From Streptomyces sp. Root1304 (lineage in GTDB: Bacteria; Actinomycetota; Actinomycetes; Streptomycetales; Streptomycetaceae): a stretch of 61,144 nt of DNA. A program made the translations under genes and the position numbers. The DNA is taken from NCBI RefSeq assembly GCF_001426405.1, contig NZ_LMEP01000001.1:936896-998039 (forward strand), written 5' to 3'. The notes beneath the pieces were generated by a model. The model was not told the origin of the DNA and ran no database searches. It saw nothing but the letters and a program-made list of their open reading frames with translations. Every line of letters starts with the position of its first letter. Position 1 is the stretch's first letter. Shown here one piece after another: positions 8,422-15,152 of this stretch.

Positions 8422-9096
8422 CTACCCCTCCACCCGCACCCCCAGCTGCGCCGCGAGCACCGGTGCCAGGTCGAAGAGCTGGGCCGTCGAGATCACGGCC
8501 CCGGACAGCGAGTCCAGCCCCCGTGTGATCTCCAGCCGCTGGACGCCCCGCAGGTCCACGTCCTTCAGCCGGGCCCCGCTGAAGTCCGCCCCGGTGAGCA
8601 CGCAGTCCACGAACTCCACCCGTTCGAGCGCGGCGCCCCCGAAGTCGGGCTCGCTCAGGACACAGCCCTCGAAGACGACGTCCTTCAGCTTCGCCGCCCG
8701 CAGGTTCAGGTAGTCGATCTTCCCGCCCCGCACCACGACTCTCTCCAGCACCGCCCCGTGGAGCTGTGTCCCGCCGAGCCGCGCCTCCACGAGCTCCACG
8801 TCCCGCAGCTGGGCCCCCGACAGGACCGTGCCCACCCCCCGTACCCCCGTGAGCACCGAGTCGAGGAACCGCGCCCCCGTAAGCCGCGCCTCGTCCAGCC
8901 CGCAGTCGCGCAGCGCGCAGTCCAGGAACCGCGCGCCCTCCCCCGACTGCCCCGCCAGGTCGAGTCCGGTCAGTTCGAGGCCGTCGTAGTCCCCGTCCGC
9001 CGCGATCCCGCCCTCGTACGCCTCCAGGGGAGGCAGCCGCACCTCCGGCCGCCGCGCCCCCGCCACGGCCGCCTTCTTCTTCCGAGTCGTCGCCAT
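8422..9096 (-). CDS. Pentapeptide-repeat protein
   Basis: 224 residues. After a basic N-terminus (MATTRKKKAA), residues 40-195 follow the A(D/N)LXX-type rhythm: LTGLDLAGQ, ARFLDCALRDCGLDEARLTGARF, AQLRDVELVEARLGGTQLHGAVL, AALERVEFVDCVLTGADFSGARLKDVDL. This predicts a right-handed quadrilateral beta helix. Some family members mimic DNA and protect gyrase (Qnr/MfpA), but most have no known role and nothing here marks it as a gyrase protector. Monocistronic, divergent from the oxidoreductase at 9209. Confidence 0.88.
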   Translation of the reverse strand: MATTRKKKAAVAGARRPEVRLPPLEAYEGGIAADGDYDGLELTGLDLAGQSGEGARFLDCALRDCGLDEARLTGARFLDSVLTGVRGVGTVLSGAQLRDVELVEARLGGTQLHGAVLERVVVRGGKIDYLNLRAAKLKDVVFEGCVLSEPDFGGAALERVEFVDCVLTGADFSGARLKDVDLRGVQRLEITRGLDSLSGAVISTAQLFDLAPVLAAQLGVRVEG

Positions 9097-9166
9097 GCAC
9101 CCATGGTGAGGTACGCCACTGACAACGCCCCCGATGTCACGAACGGACCCCCGCCCCCCGTCATGC

Positions 9167-9186
9167 GTACGGAACCGTACGGAACC
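9167..9186. repeat. Two tandem GTACGGAACC units in a divergent promoter
   Basis: Exact 10 bp direct repeat ending 22 bp before the ATG of the FAD oxidoreductase, within 112 bp of divergent promoter. It may be a direct-repeat operator or chance expansion. Confidence 0.4.
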
Positions 9187-9208
9187 GGCCACCACGAGGG
9201 AGACGGAC

Positions 9209-10372
9209 ATGCGGAAGCTCACGATCATCGGCGGCGGTTTCGCCGGACTCACCGCGGCGATCACCGCCGCCGAGGCCGGTCTCAAGGTGACCGTGCACGA
9301 GGCGCACCGCACCCTCGGCGGCCGGGCCCGTACCGCCGAGGGCCCGTACGCCACGAACGAGGGCCCGCACGCCCTCTACCGCGGCGGCCCCCACTGGACC
9401 TGGCTCCGGCAGCGCGGCCTCCTCGGCCCGCTCGCCCCGCTGCCGGCCGCCGAGGCCCTCCGGCTCCGCTTCCACCGGGCGGGCGCCCTGCGCCGCACCC
9501 CGCCGCTCGGACTGCTGCGCCAGTCGCTCCGTACCGCCGAACAGGCCCCCGCCGACCTCGACTTCCTCAGCTGGGCCACCCGGCTCGCGGGCGCGCGGAC
9601 CGCGCGCGAGGCCGCGGCGTACGCGGCGGTCGCGCTCTTCCACCACGACCCCGGCGCGCTCTCCGCCCGCTTCGTGCAGGAGCGCCTCCACCGGGCCGCC
9701 GCCCTGCCGCCCGAGGCACGGTACGTGCGCGGCGGCTGGGGGCAACTGATCGAGCGGATGGCCGCCCGCGCCTGGGAGACGGGGGTACGGATCGAGACCT
9801 CCTCGCGCGTCGACAGCCTCCCCTCGGGCGAGGGCCCGGTGGTCGTGGCGACCTCTCTGCCGGCCGCCGCCCGCCTCCTCGGCGACCCGGCGCTGACGTG
9901 GGAGAGCGGCCGTACGGTGCTGCTCGACCTGGCGCTGCGCACCCGGAAGGGGGACCCGTTCGCGGTCTCCGACGTGGACGCGCCGGGCTGGATCGAGCGG
10001 TTCACCGCCCAGGACCCGTCGCTCGCCCCGGCCGGGCAGCAGCTGGTCCAGGCGCAGCTGCCGATCGCCCCCGGCGCGACGAAGGCGGACGGCGTCGCGC
10101 ACGCGGAACGGCTGCTCGACCTCGGTTTCCCGGGCTGGCGGGAGCGGACGGTGTGGCGGCGGGAGTCGGTGTCGCAGGGGCGTACGGGAGCGGTGGACCG
10201 CCCCGGCACCACCTGGCGCGACCGGCCGGCCGTCGACCGGGGCGACGGCGTGTACCTGGTGGGCGACCAGGTGGCGGCGCCGGGCGTGCTGTCGGAGGTG
10301 TCGTTCACGAGCGCGGTGGAGGCGGTGTCGCTGGCGCTGCGCGCGGAACGCCTTGACCTCAAGCGCGCTTGA
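9209..10372 (+). CDS. FAD/NAD(P)-dependent amine-oxidase/desaturase-like oxidoreductase
   Basis: 387 residues. It starts at ATG 9209 after GAGGGAG. The N-terminus carries the dinucleotide motif LTIIGGGFAGLTAAITAAEAG, then VHEAHRTLGGRAR, the typical flavin-containing amine oxidase/phytoene desaturase fingerprint. The C-terminal FAD-binding segment is GVYLVGDQVAAPGVLSEVSF. There are no membrane spans and no pathway genes beside it, so the substrate is unknown. The 3' end overlaps a MerR/SoxR-type promoter for the next gene. Confidence 0.8.
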   Translation: MRKLTIIGGGFAGLTAAITAAEAGLKVTVHEAHRTLGGRARTAEGPYATNEGPHALYRGGPHWTWLRQRGLLGPLAPLPAAEALRLRFHRAGALRRTPPLGLLRQSLRTAEQAPADLDFLSWATRLAGARTAREAAAYAAVALFHHDPGALSARFVQERLHRAAALPPEARYVRGGWGQLIERMAARAWETGVRIETSSRVDSLPSGEGPVVVATSLPAAARLLGDPALTWESGRTVLLDLALRTRKGDPFAVSDVDAPGWIERFTAQDPSLAPAGQQLVQAQLPIAPGATKADGVAHAERLLDLGFPGWRERTVWRRESVSQGRTGAVDRPGTTWRDRPAVDRGDGVYLVGDQVAAPGVLSEVSFTSAVEAVSLALRAERLDLKRA

Positions 10373-10383
10373 GGTCCGAGGGT
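10353..10383 (+). promoter_or_regulatory. SoxR-like (MerR-family) operator-promoter
   Basis: TTGACC at 10353-10358, 19 bp spacer, then GAGGGT at the -10 position. The spacer region holds CCTCAAGCGCGCTTGAGG, an 18 bp perfect palindrome with the same half-sites as the SoxR box (CCTCAAG-TTAA-CTTGAGG). A 19 bp spacer spanned by a palindrome is the hallmark of MerR-family promoters. It covers the stop codon of the preceding gene and lies about 115 bp before the quinone oxidoreductase ATG. From memory, SCO4266, a SoxR target in S. coelicolor, is an oxidoreductase in the syntenic position. The -10 is poor (NANNNT). Confidence 0.65.
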
Positions 10384-10496
10384 GTTCCGCGTAGGACGCG
10401 GGACGGACGACGCGAGTGCAGCGGGCGAGTGCAGCACGCCGGTGCACCGCGACGTCGCGCCGCGCACCACCATCCGTACGACGAACGGGGAACGCC

Positions 10497-11495
10497 ATGC
10501 ACGCCGTCCGCCTCCACGCCTTCGGCCCCGCTGAGAACCTCACGTACGAGGAGACCCCCGACCCCGTACCGGGCCCCGGCCAGGTCCGCGTCCGGGTCGC
10601 GGCGGCCGGCGTGCACCTCCTCGACACCGCGCTGCGGGAGGGGATGACGGGCCCGTACCCGGCGCCCGCCGCACTCCCCACGGTCCCCGGCCGCGAGGTC
10701 GCCGGCACCGTCGACGCGCTCGGCGAGGGCACCGACCCCGTCTGGCTCGGCAAGCGGGTCGTCGCCCACCTCGGCATGAACCCGGGCGGCTACGCGGAAC
10801 TCGCCGTCACCGACGCCGCCCGCCTCCACGCCCTGCCCGACCACCTCGGCGCGGCGGAGGCGGTCGCCATGATCGGCACCGGCCGCACCACCCTGGGCAT
10901 CCTGCAGTTCACGGCCCTCGGCCCGGAGTCGGTGGCGATCGTCCCGGCCGCCGCGGGCGGCATCGGCACCCTGCTGGTGCAGTACGCGAAGAACGCCGGC
11001 GCCACCGTCGTCGGTCTCGCCGGCGGCCCGGCGAAGGTCGCCCTCGTCGAGGCGAACGGCGCCGACCTGGCCGTCGACTACCGGCGGCCCGACTGGGCGG
11101 AGAAGGTCCGCGCGCACCTGGGCGGGCGCGCCGCGACCGTCGTCTTCGACTCGGTCGGCGGCGAGACCGGGCGGGCCGCCGTGGACCTCCTCGGCGAGGG
11201 CGGACAGCACCTCGTCTTCGGCTGGTCGAGCACCGGACTCCACGACGGGGAGCCGCTCACGTTCACCCCGGAGGAGCTGGCGGCGCGGGGCATCACGTCG
11301 GAGTCCGTCCTCGGCCCCGTCATGATCCGGAAGGCGGGCGGCGACGTCCGCGGCCTCGAACTCGCCGCCCTGGCCGCGGCGAGCACGGGCACCCTCCGCC
11401 CGGCGGTCCACCGCTTCCCCCTGGCGAAGGCGGCGGACGCCCACCGCGCCCTGGAGACCAGGGGCACGACGGGCAAGGTGGTCCTGATCCCCTGA
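10497..11495 (+). CDS. Zinc-independent quinone oxidoreductase (MDR superfamily)
   Basis: 332 residues from ATG 10497 (GGGGAA upstream). The GroES-like N-terminal domain (MHAVRLHAFGPAENLTYEE, VPGREVAGTVDALG) is followed by an NADPH-binding Rossmann domain with AAAGGIGTLLVQYAKNAGA and the C-terminal VHRFPLAKAADAHRALETRGTTGKVV. Zinc ligands are absent, as in quinone reductases of the QOR type. The product should reduce quinones or enones with NADPH. The SoxR-like promoter upstream suggests induction by redox-cycling compounds such as the cell's own pigmented antibiotics. Confidence 0.85.
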   Translation: MHAVRLHAFGPAENLTYEETPDPVPGPGQVRVRVAAAGVHLLDTALREGMTGPYPAPAALPTVPGREVAGTVDALGEGTDPVWLGKRVVAHLGMNPGGYAELAVTDAARLHALPDHLGAAEAVAMIGTGRTTLGILQFTALGPESVAIVPAAAGGIGTLLVQYAKNAGATVVGLAGGPAKVALVEANGADLAVDYRRPDWAEKVRAHLGGRAATVVFDSVGGETGRAAVDLLGEGGQHLVFGWSSTGLHDGEPLTFTPEELAARGITSESVLGPVMIRKAGGDVRGLELAALAAASTGTLRPAVHRFPLAKAADAHRALETRGTTGKVVLIP

Positions 11496-11517
11496 GCGGT
11501 GGGGCCGGGGTTGTGAC

Positions 11518-11610
11518 GGGTCCGGCTCAGGGTCCTACGGGGTCGGGCCCGAGGTCCTCAGGGTCCGGCTCAGGGTCCTACGGGTCGGGCCCGAGGTCCT
11601 CAGGGTCCGC
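11518..11610. repeat. Tandem duplication of a 42-43 bp unit after the quinone oxidoreductase
   Basis: Copy 1 (11518-11560) and copy 2 (11561-11602) are nearly identical, starting GGGTCCGGCTCAGGGTCCTA and ending GAGGTCCTCA; a partial third copy follows. It lies between two convergent gene ends. Each unit contains GGGTCCKGCTCAGGGTCC-like internal half repeats. Confidence 0.8.
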
Positions 11611-11662
11611 CCCCAAGGCCCTTCGGGACCGGCCCCAGCCCCCCACCGAATCCCCATCCCCC

Positions 11663-11998
11663 TCAGACCCCGATGACGTCCCAGGAGTGCGCCTTGTACT
11701 CCTTCAGGAAGTCGGGGTGGTCCTCCCACATGCGGGCGACGGAACGCAGCACGTCCCAGTTGTGCTCCAGCGCCTGGTCCACGACCTGGCGCAGCTCCGG
11801 CGCCGATTCGCGCTTCTCCACGAGCCCGTTGACGGCCGAGGCGGCCTGCACGGTGTAGCGGGTGGCACGCAGGGCGCGGGAGGTGTCGTCCATCCCGAAA
11901 CCGTGGTCGCTGCCGTTCGCGGGGTCGAAGAGCGGGGTCAGCCGCGCCTCGACGAAGGCCGTGATCCGCTGGAAGCGCTGCTCGATGTCGTTGTCCAT
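11663..11998 (-). CDS. Hypothetical protein (111 aa)
   Basis: An all-helical acidic protein (MDNDIEQRFQRITAFVEARL, RYTVQAASAVNGLVEKRES, LRQVVDQALEHNWDVLRSVA, MWEDHPDFLKEYKAHSWDV). No signal peptide and no named domain that I recognise with confidence. Nine bases separate its start from the stop of the upstream GNAT gene, so the two may be co-transcribed. Similar short helical proteins are common and uncharacterised in streptomycetes. Confidence 0.7.
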   Translation of the reverse strand: MDNDIEQRFQRITAFVEARLTPLFDPANGSDHGFGMDDTSRALRATRYTVQAASAVNGLVEKRESAPELRQVVDQALEHNWDVLRSVARMWEDHPDFLKEYKAHSWDVIGV

Positions 11999-12007
11999 GC
12001 CCCTTTC

Positions 12008-12487
12008 CTACACCCCGCCCGAACCGAGCTCCGCCAGGGCCCCGTCCGTCAGCCGGTAGACCGTCCACTCGTCCTGCGGGCGGGCGCCGAGGGACTCGTA
12101 GAAGTCGATCGAGGGCTTGTTCCAGTTCAGTACGGACCACTCCAGGCGTTCGTAGCCGCGCTCGACGCAGATCCGGGCCAGTTCGGTGAGCAGGGCCTTG
12201 CCGTGGCCGCCGCCGCGCGCCTCGGGACGGACGTACAGGTCCTCCAGGTAGATGCCGTGGACGCCGCGCCAGGTGGAGAAGTTGAGGAACCAGAGCGCGA
12301 AGCCGACCGGTTCGCCGTCCTCGGCCTCGGCGATGTGGGCGTAGGCGGCCGGGCGGTCGCCGAACAGGGCCTCGTGGAGCTGCTCGGGGGTGGCGCGGAC
12401 CTCGTCGAGGGCCTTCTCGTACTCCGCGAGGTCACGGATCAGGGAGTGGATGACGGGAACGTCGGAAGCGACGGCGGTACGGATCAT
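12008..12487 (-). CDS. GNAT N-acetyltransferase (diamine/thialysine acetyltransferase-like)
   Basis: 159 residues. Starts IRTAVASDVPVIHSLIRDLAEYEKA, with strand 4 and motif A WRGVHGIYLEDLYVRPEARGGGHGKALL, where RGGGHGKA matches the acetyl-CoA loop Q/RxxGxG/A. It continues CVERGYERLEWSVLNWNKPSIDFYESLGA. The YEK-A and WNKPSIDFYESLGA motifs are those of the SAT2-like diamine/thialysine acetyltransferase subgroup. A small polyamine-like amine is the likely substrate. Lies between a hypothetical gene and an APH-like kinase, all on the minus strand. Confidence 0.85.
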   Translation of the reverse strand: MIRTAVASDVPVIHSLIRDLAEYEKALDEVRATPEQLHEALFGDRPAAYAHIAEAEDGEPVGFALWFLNFSTWRGVHGIYLEDLYVRPEARGGGHGKALLTELARICVERGYERLEWSVLNWNKPSIDFYESLGARPQDEWTVYRLTDGALAELGSGGV

Positions 12488-12506
12488 GGCCCAAGACTGC
12501 CCCGTG

Positions 12507-13400
12507 TCAGGCCCTTCCGGCCAGCAGGATCCGCGCGGCGGCGACCTGTTCCGGGTCGAGCGCGGGCTCCCCGTCCTCCACGTCCCACAGCCCGTTCTGC
12601 AGCACCCGCCCCAGCGTCCACGCCACCGCGCGCCCCCGGTCCCCGACGACCTCGGCGAGGAGGTCGAAGCGCCACAGCACCTCCGCCGGGTCCGGGTCGA
12701 ACCGGTCCATGAGCGCCGGCAGCAGCTCGAAACCGGGGTCGCCCGCGAGGGGCTTCGGGTCGATCGCGAGCCACGGTTCCCGGTCCGCCGCGAGCACGTT
12801 CCCCAGGTGCAGGTCCCAGTGGAGCAGCCGGTCCCCGGGTTCGCCCGCGACCTCCCGTACGGCCGCCGCGCAGTCCCGCAGGACGGCCGCGTCGGCGGCA
12901 CCGAGGCTCTTCTCGGCGCCGGGCACCGCGTCGAGCATCGCGGCGGTGATGTCGCCGAGGCCGCGCAGCCCGGCCGGCGCGGGGACCGCCGACAGGCGGG
13001 CGAGCAGCCCGGCGACGACGCCGAGCGCCTCGCGGGTGTCGGCGTGGGAGGTCAACGGCCGGGCCTCGTCGAGCCGTTCGAGGAGCATCGTGCCGGTGGC
13101 GGGATCGTGGTCGAGGAGACGCACGCACCCGTCCCCGCCCCAGGCGAGCAGGCCGGCCGGTTCGCCCTCGGTCTCGTCGTCGAGGATCTGCATCTTCAGC
13201 GCGGCGGGCGCGCCGTCGGCGGCCCGTTCGACGGGCAGGACCAGCGAGGCCACGCCGTGCATCGAGGGGCCGGTGACCCGCAGCCCCCACCGGCCGAGGA
13301 AGTCCTCGGCGAGCGCGGGCAGCCCGGCGACGAAGGCCCGCCCGGCCTCGCCGTTGTACTTCACCTGCGACCGGGCCAGTTCCTCGGGTACGTGGATCAC
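12507..13400 (-). CDS. APH(6)/hydroxyurea phosphotransferase-family kinase
   Basis: 297 residues of the aminoglycoside/hydroxyurea phosphotransferase family (Pfam APH_6_hur). The catalytic loop is RLLHWDLHLGNVLA and the metal-binding segment WLAIDPKPLAGDPGFELLPAL. The N-lobe lysine is in APAALKMQILDDETEGEPAGLLAW. The family includes streptomycin 6-kinases but has many chromosomal members of unknown substrate, and no antibiotic cluster is adjacent. Soluble. Followed 19 bp downstream by the GNAT gene. Calling it a resistance gene would be unproven. Confidence 0.8.
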   Translation of the reverse strand: MIHVPEELARSQVKYNGEAGRAFVAGLPALAEDFLGRWGLRVTGPSMHGVASLVLPVERAADGAPAALKMQILDDETEGEPAGLLAWGGDGCVRLLDHDPATGTMLLERLDEARPLTSHADTREALGVVAGLLARLSAVPAPAGLRGLGDITAAMLDAVPGAEKSLGAADAAVLRDCAAAVREVAGEPGDRLLHWDLHLGNVLAADREPWLAIDPKPLAGDPGFELLPALMDRFDPDPAEVLWRFDLLAEVVGDRGRAVAWTLGRVLQNGLWDVEDGEPALDPEQVAAARILLAGRA

Positions 13401-13647
13401 GCTACGACCCTAGGGCCAGGGCCCCAGGGGGCGTCCGCCTTCGTTTCCCCGACGACCACGCGCGGGGTCCTGCGCACGGGCACGGGGGAGTCCTTCCGGA
13501 GCAACGGAATCCGCACGTGGAACGCCCTTGCCACGCACCCTCGGACCCAGGGCCGGCCCCGTACGGGAAGCGTCGCCGAAGGACCCGTATCCAGGGGCCC
13601 GAGGCCCCGGGTAACGTCCCGCTCACGCACCCGGAAGAGGGATACAC

Positions 13648-15036
13648 ATGAGTACGGTCAACGGCGGCATTTCGTTCTGGTACGCGCAGGAGGGCGCCCC
13701 CGCGCCCCGCGAACCGCTCCCCGGGGACATCAGCGCCGACGTCTGCATCGTCGGCGGCGGCTACACGGGCCTGTGGACCGCCTACTACCTCAAGAAGGCC
13801 GTGCCCTTCCTGAACATCACGGTCCTGGAGGCGAAGTTCTGCGGGTACGGGGCCTCCGGCCGCAACGGCGGCTGGCTCTACAACGGCATCGCCGGCCGCG
13901 ACCGCTACGCGAAGCTCCACGGCCACGAGGCCGCCGTCCGCCTCCAGCACGCCATGAACGCCACGGTCACCGAGGTCGTCGACGTGTGCGAGCAGGAGAA
14001 GATCGACGCCGACCTCCACCGGGGCGGCGTCCTCGAAGTCGCCCTCTCCCCCTCCCAGCTCTCCCGCCTCAAGGCGTTCCACGCCGCCGAGGTCGCCTTC
14101 GGCGAGACGGACCGGGAGCTGTACGGGGCCCGCGAGACCGCCGAACGCATCCGCGTCGCCGGGGCCGTCGGCTCCTCATGGAGCCCGCACGGGGCGCGCC
14201 TGCACCCGGTGAAGCTGGTCCAGGGCCTCGCGGACGCGGTCGAGGCGCTCGGCGTCACGATCCACGAGTCGACCCCGGTCACCGAGATCAAGCCGAAGCA
14301 CGCGCTCACCCCGTACGGGACGGTCCGTGCCCCCTACGTGCTCCGCTGCACCGAGGGCTTCACCGCCTCCCTCGCGGGCCAGCGGCGCACCTGGCTCCCC
14401 ATGAACTCCTCGATGATCGCGACCGAGCCGCTCAGCGACGAGCAGTGGGCGTCGATCGGCTGGGACGGCCGCGAGACCCTCGGCGACATGGCGCACGCCT
14501 ACATGTACGCCCAGCGCACCGCCGACGGCCGCATCGCGCTGGGCGGCCGGGGGGTCCCGTACCGCTTCGGCTCGAAGACCGACAGCGACGGCCGCACCCA
14601 GCCGCAGACCATCGAGGCCCTGCGCGAGATCCTGGTGCGCTTCTTCCCGCAGCTGGCGGGGGTACGGGTGGACCACGCGTGGTCCGGCGTCCTCGGCGTC
14701 CCGCGCGACTGGTGCGCCACGGTCACCCTCGACCGCTCCACCGGCCTGGGCTGGGCCGGCGGCTACGTCGGCTCGGGCGTCGCCACCGCGAACCTCGCGG
14801 CCCGCACCCTGCGCGACCTCATCCAGCAGGACTCGGGCCAGTCGGGCCCCACGGACCTGACGGCGCTCCCGTGGGTCAACCACAAGGTCCGCAAGTGGGA
14901 ACCGGAGCCGCTGCGCTGGCTGGGCGTCCAGACGATGTACGCGGCCTTCCGTGGCGCGGACCGCCGCGAGGCGACGGGCCACACGGCGCAGACGGACCGG
15001 GTGGCGGTGGTGGCGAACAGGCTGAGCGGCCGCTGA
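13648..15036 (+). CDS. FAD-dependent oxidoreductase (DAO family, gamma-glutamylputrescine oxidase-like)
   Basis: 462 residues, ATG with GAAGAGGGA upstream. The FAD-binding motif is ADVCIVGGGYTGLWTAYYLKK, then EAKFCGYGASGRNGGWLYNGI, the RNGG segment of the PuuB/DAO branch. GWAGGYVGSGVATANLAARTL is the C-terminal FAD motif. Related enzymes oxidise gamma-glutamylputrescine, amino acids or sarcosine, releasing H2O2. The neighbouring diamine-type GNAT makes a polyamine link tempting, but the genes are on opposite strands. Confidence 0.82.
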   Translation: MSTVNGGISFWYAQEGAPAPREPLPGDISADVCIVGGGYTGLWTAYYLKKAVPFLNITVLEAKFCGYGASGRNGGWLYNGIAGRDRYAKLHGHEAAVRLQHAMNATVTEVVDVCEQEKIDADLHRGGVLEVALSPSQLSRLKAFHAAEVAFGETDRELYGARETAERIRVAGAVGSSWSPHGARLHPVKLVQGLADAVEALGVTIHESTPVTEIKPKHALTPYGTVRAPYVLRCTEGFTASLAGQRRTWLPMNSSMIATEPLSDEQWASIGWDGRETLGDMAHAYMYAQRTADGRIALGGRGVPYRFGSKTDSDGRTQPQTIEALREILVRFFPQLAGVRVDHAWSGVLGVPRDWCATVTLDRSTGLGWAGGYVGSGVATANLAARTLRDLIQQDSGQSGPTDLTALPWVNHKVRKWEPEPLRWLGVQTMYAAFRGADRREATGHTAQTDRVAVVANRLSGR

Positions 15037-15065
15037 GGGGGCGGAACGGTCAGCGGGGGGCGGAG

Positions 15066-15142
15066 GCGGATCACGGCGGGGGAGGCCGATCTCGGCGGGG
15101 GGTGGACGCGGATCACGGCAGGCGGCGGACGCGCATCACGGC
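15066..15142. repeat. Degenerate repeats of GCGGATCACGGC after the oxidoreductase
   Basis: Copies at 15066 and 15108 are exact; variants at about 15086 (GCCGATCTCGGC) and 15131 (GCGCATCACGGC) fill the gap between two convergent genes. Two of the variants are near-palindromic. Confidence 0.6.
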
Positions 15143-15152
15143 GGACGGCACG

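Noticed and set aside
12507..13400. Naming the APH(6)-like gene a streptomycin resistance gene
   Set aside because: The family has many chromosomal members of unknown substrate and no antibiotic cluster is adjacent.
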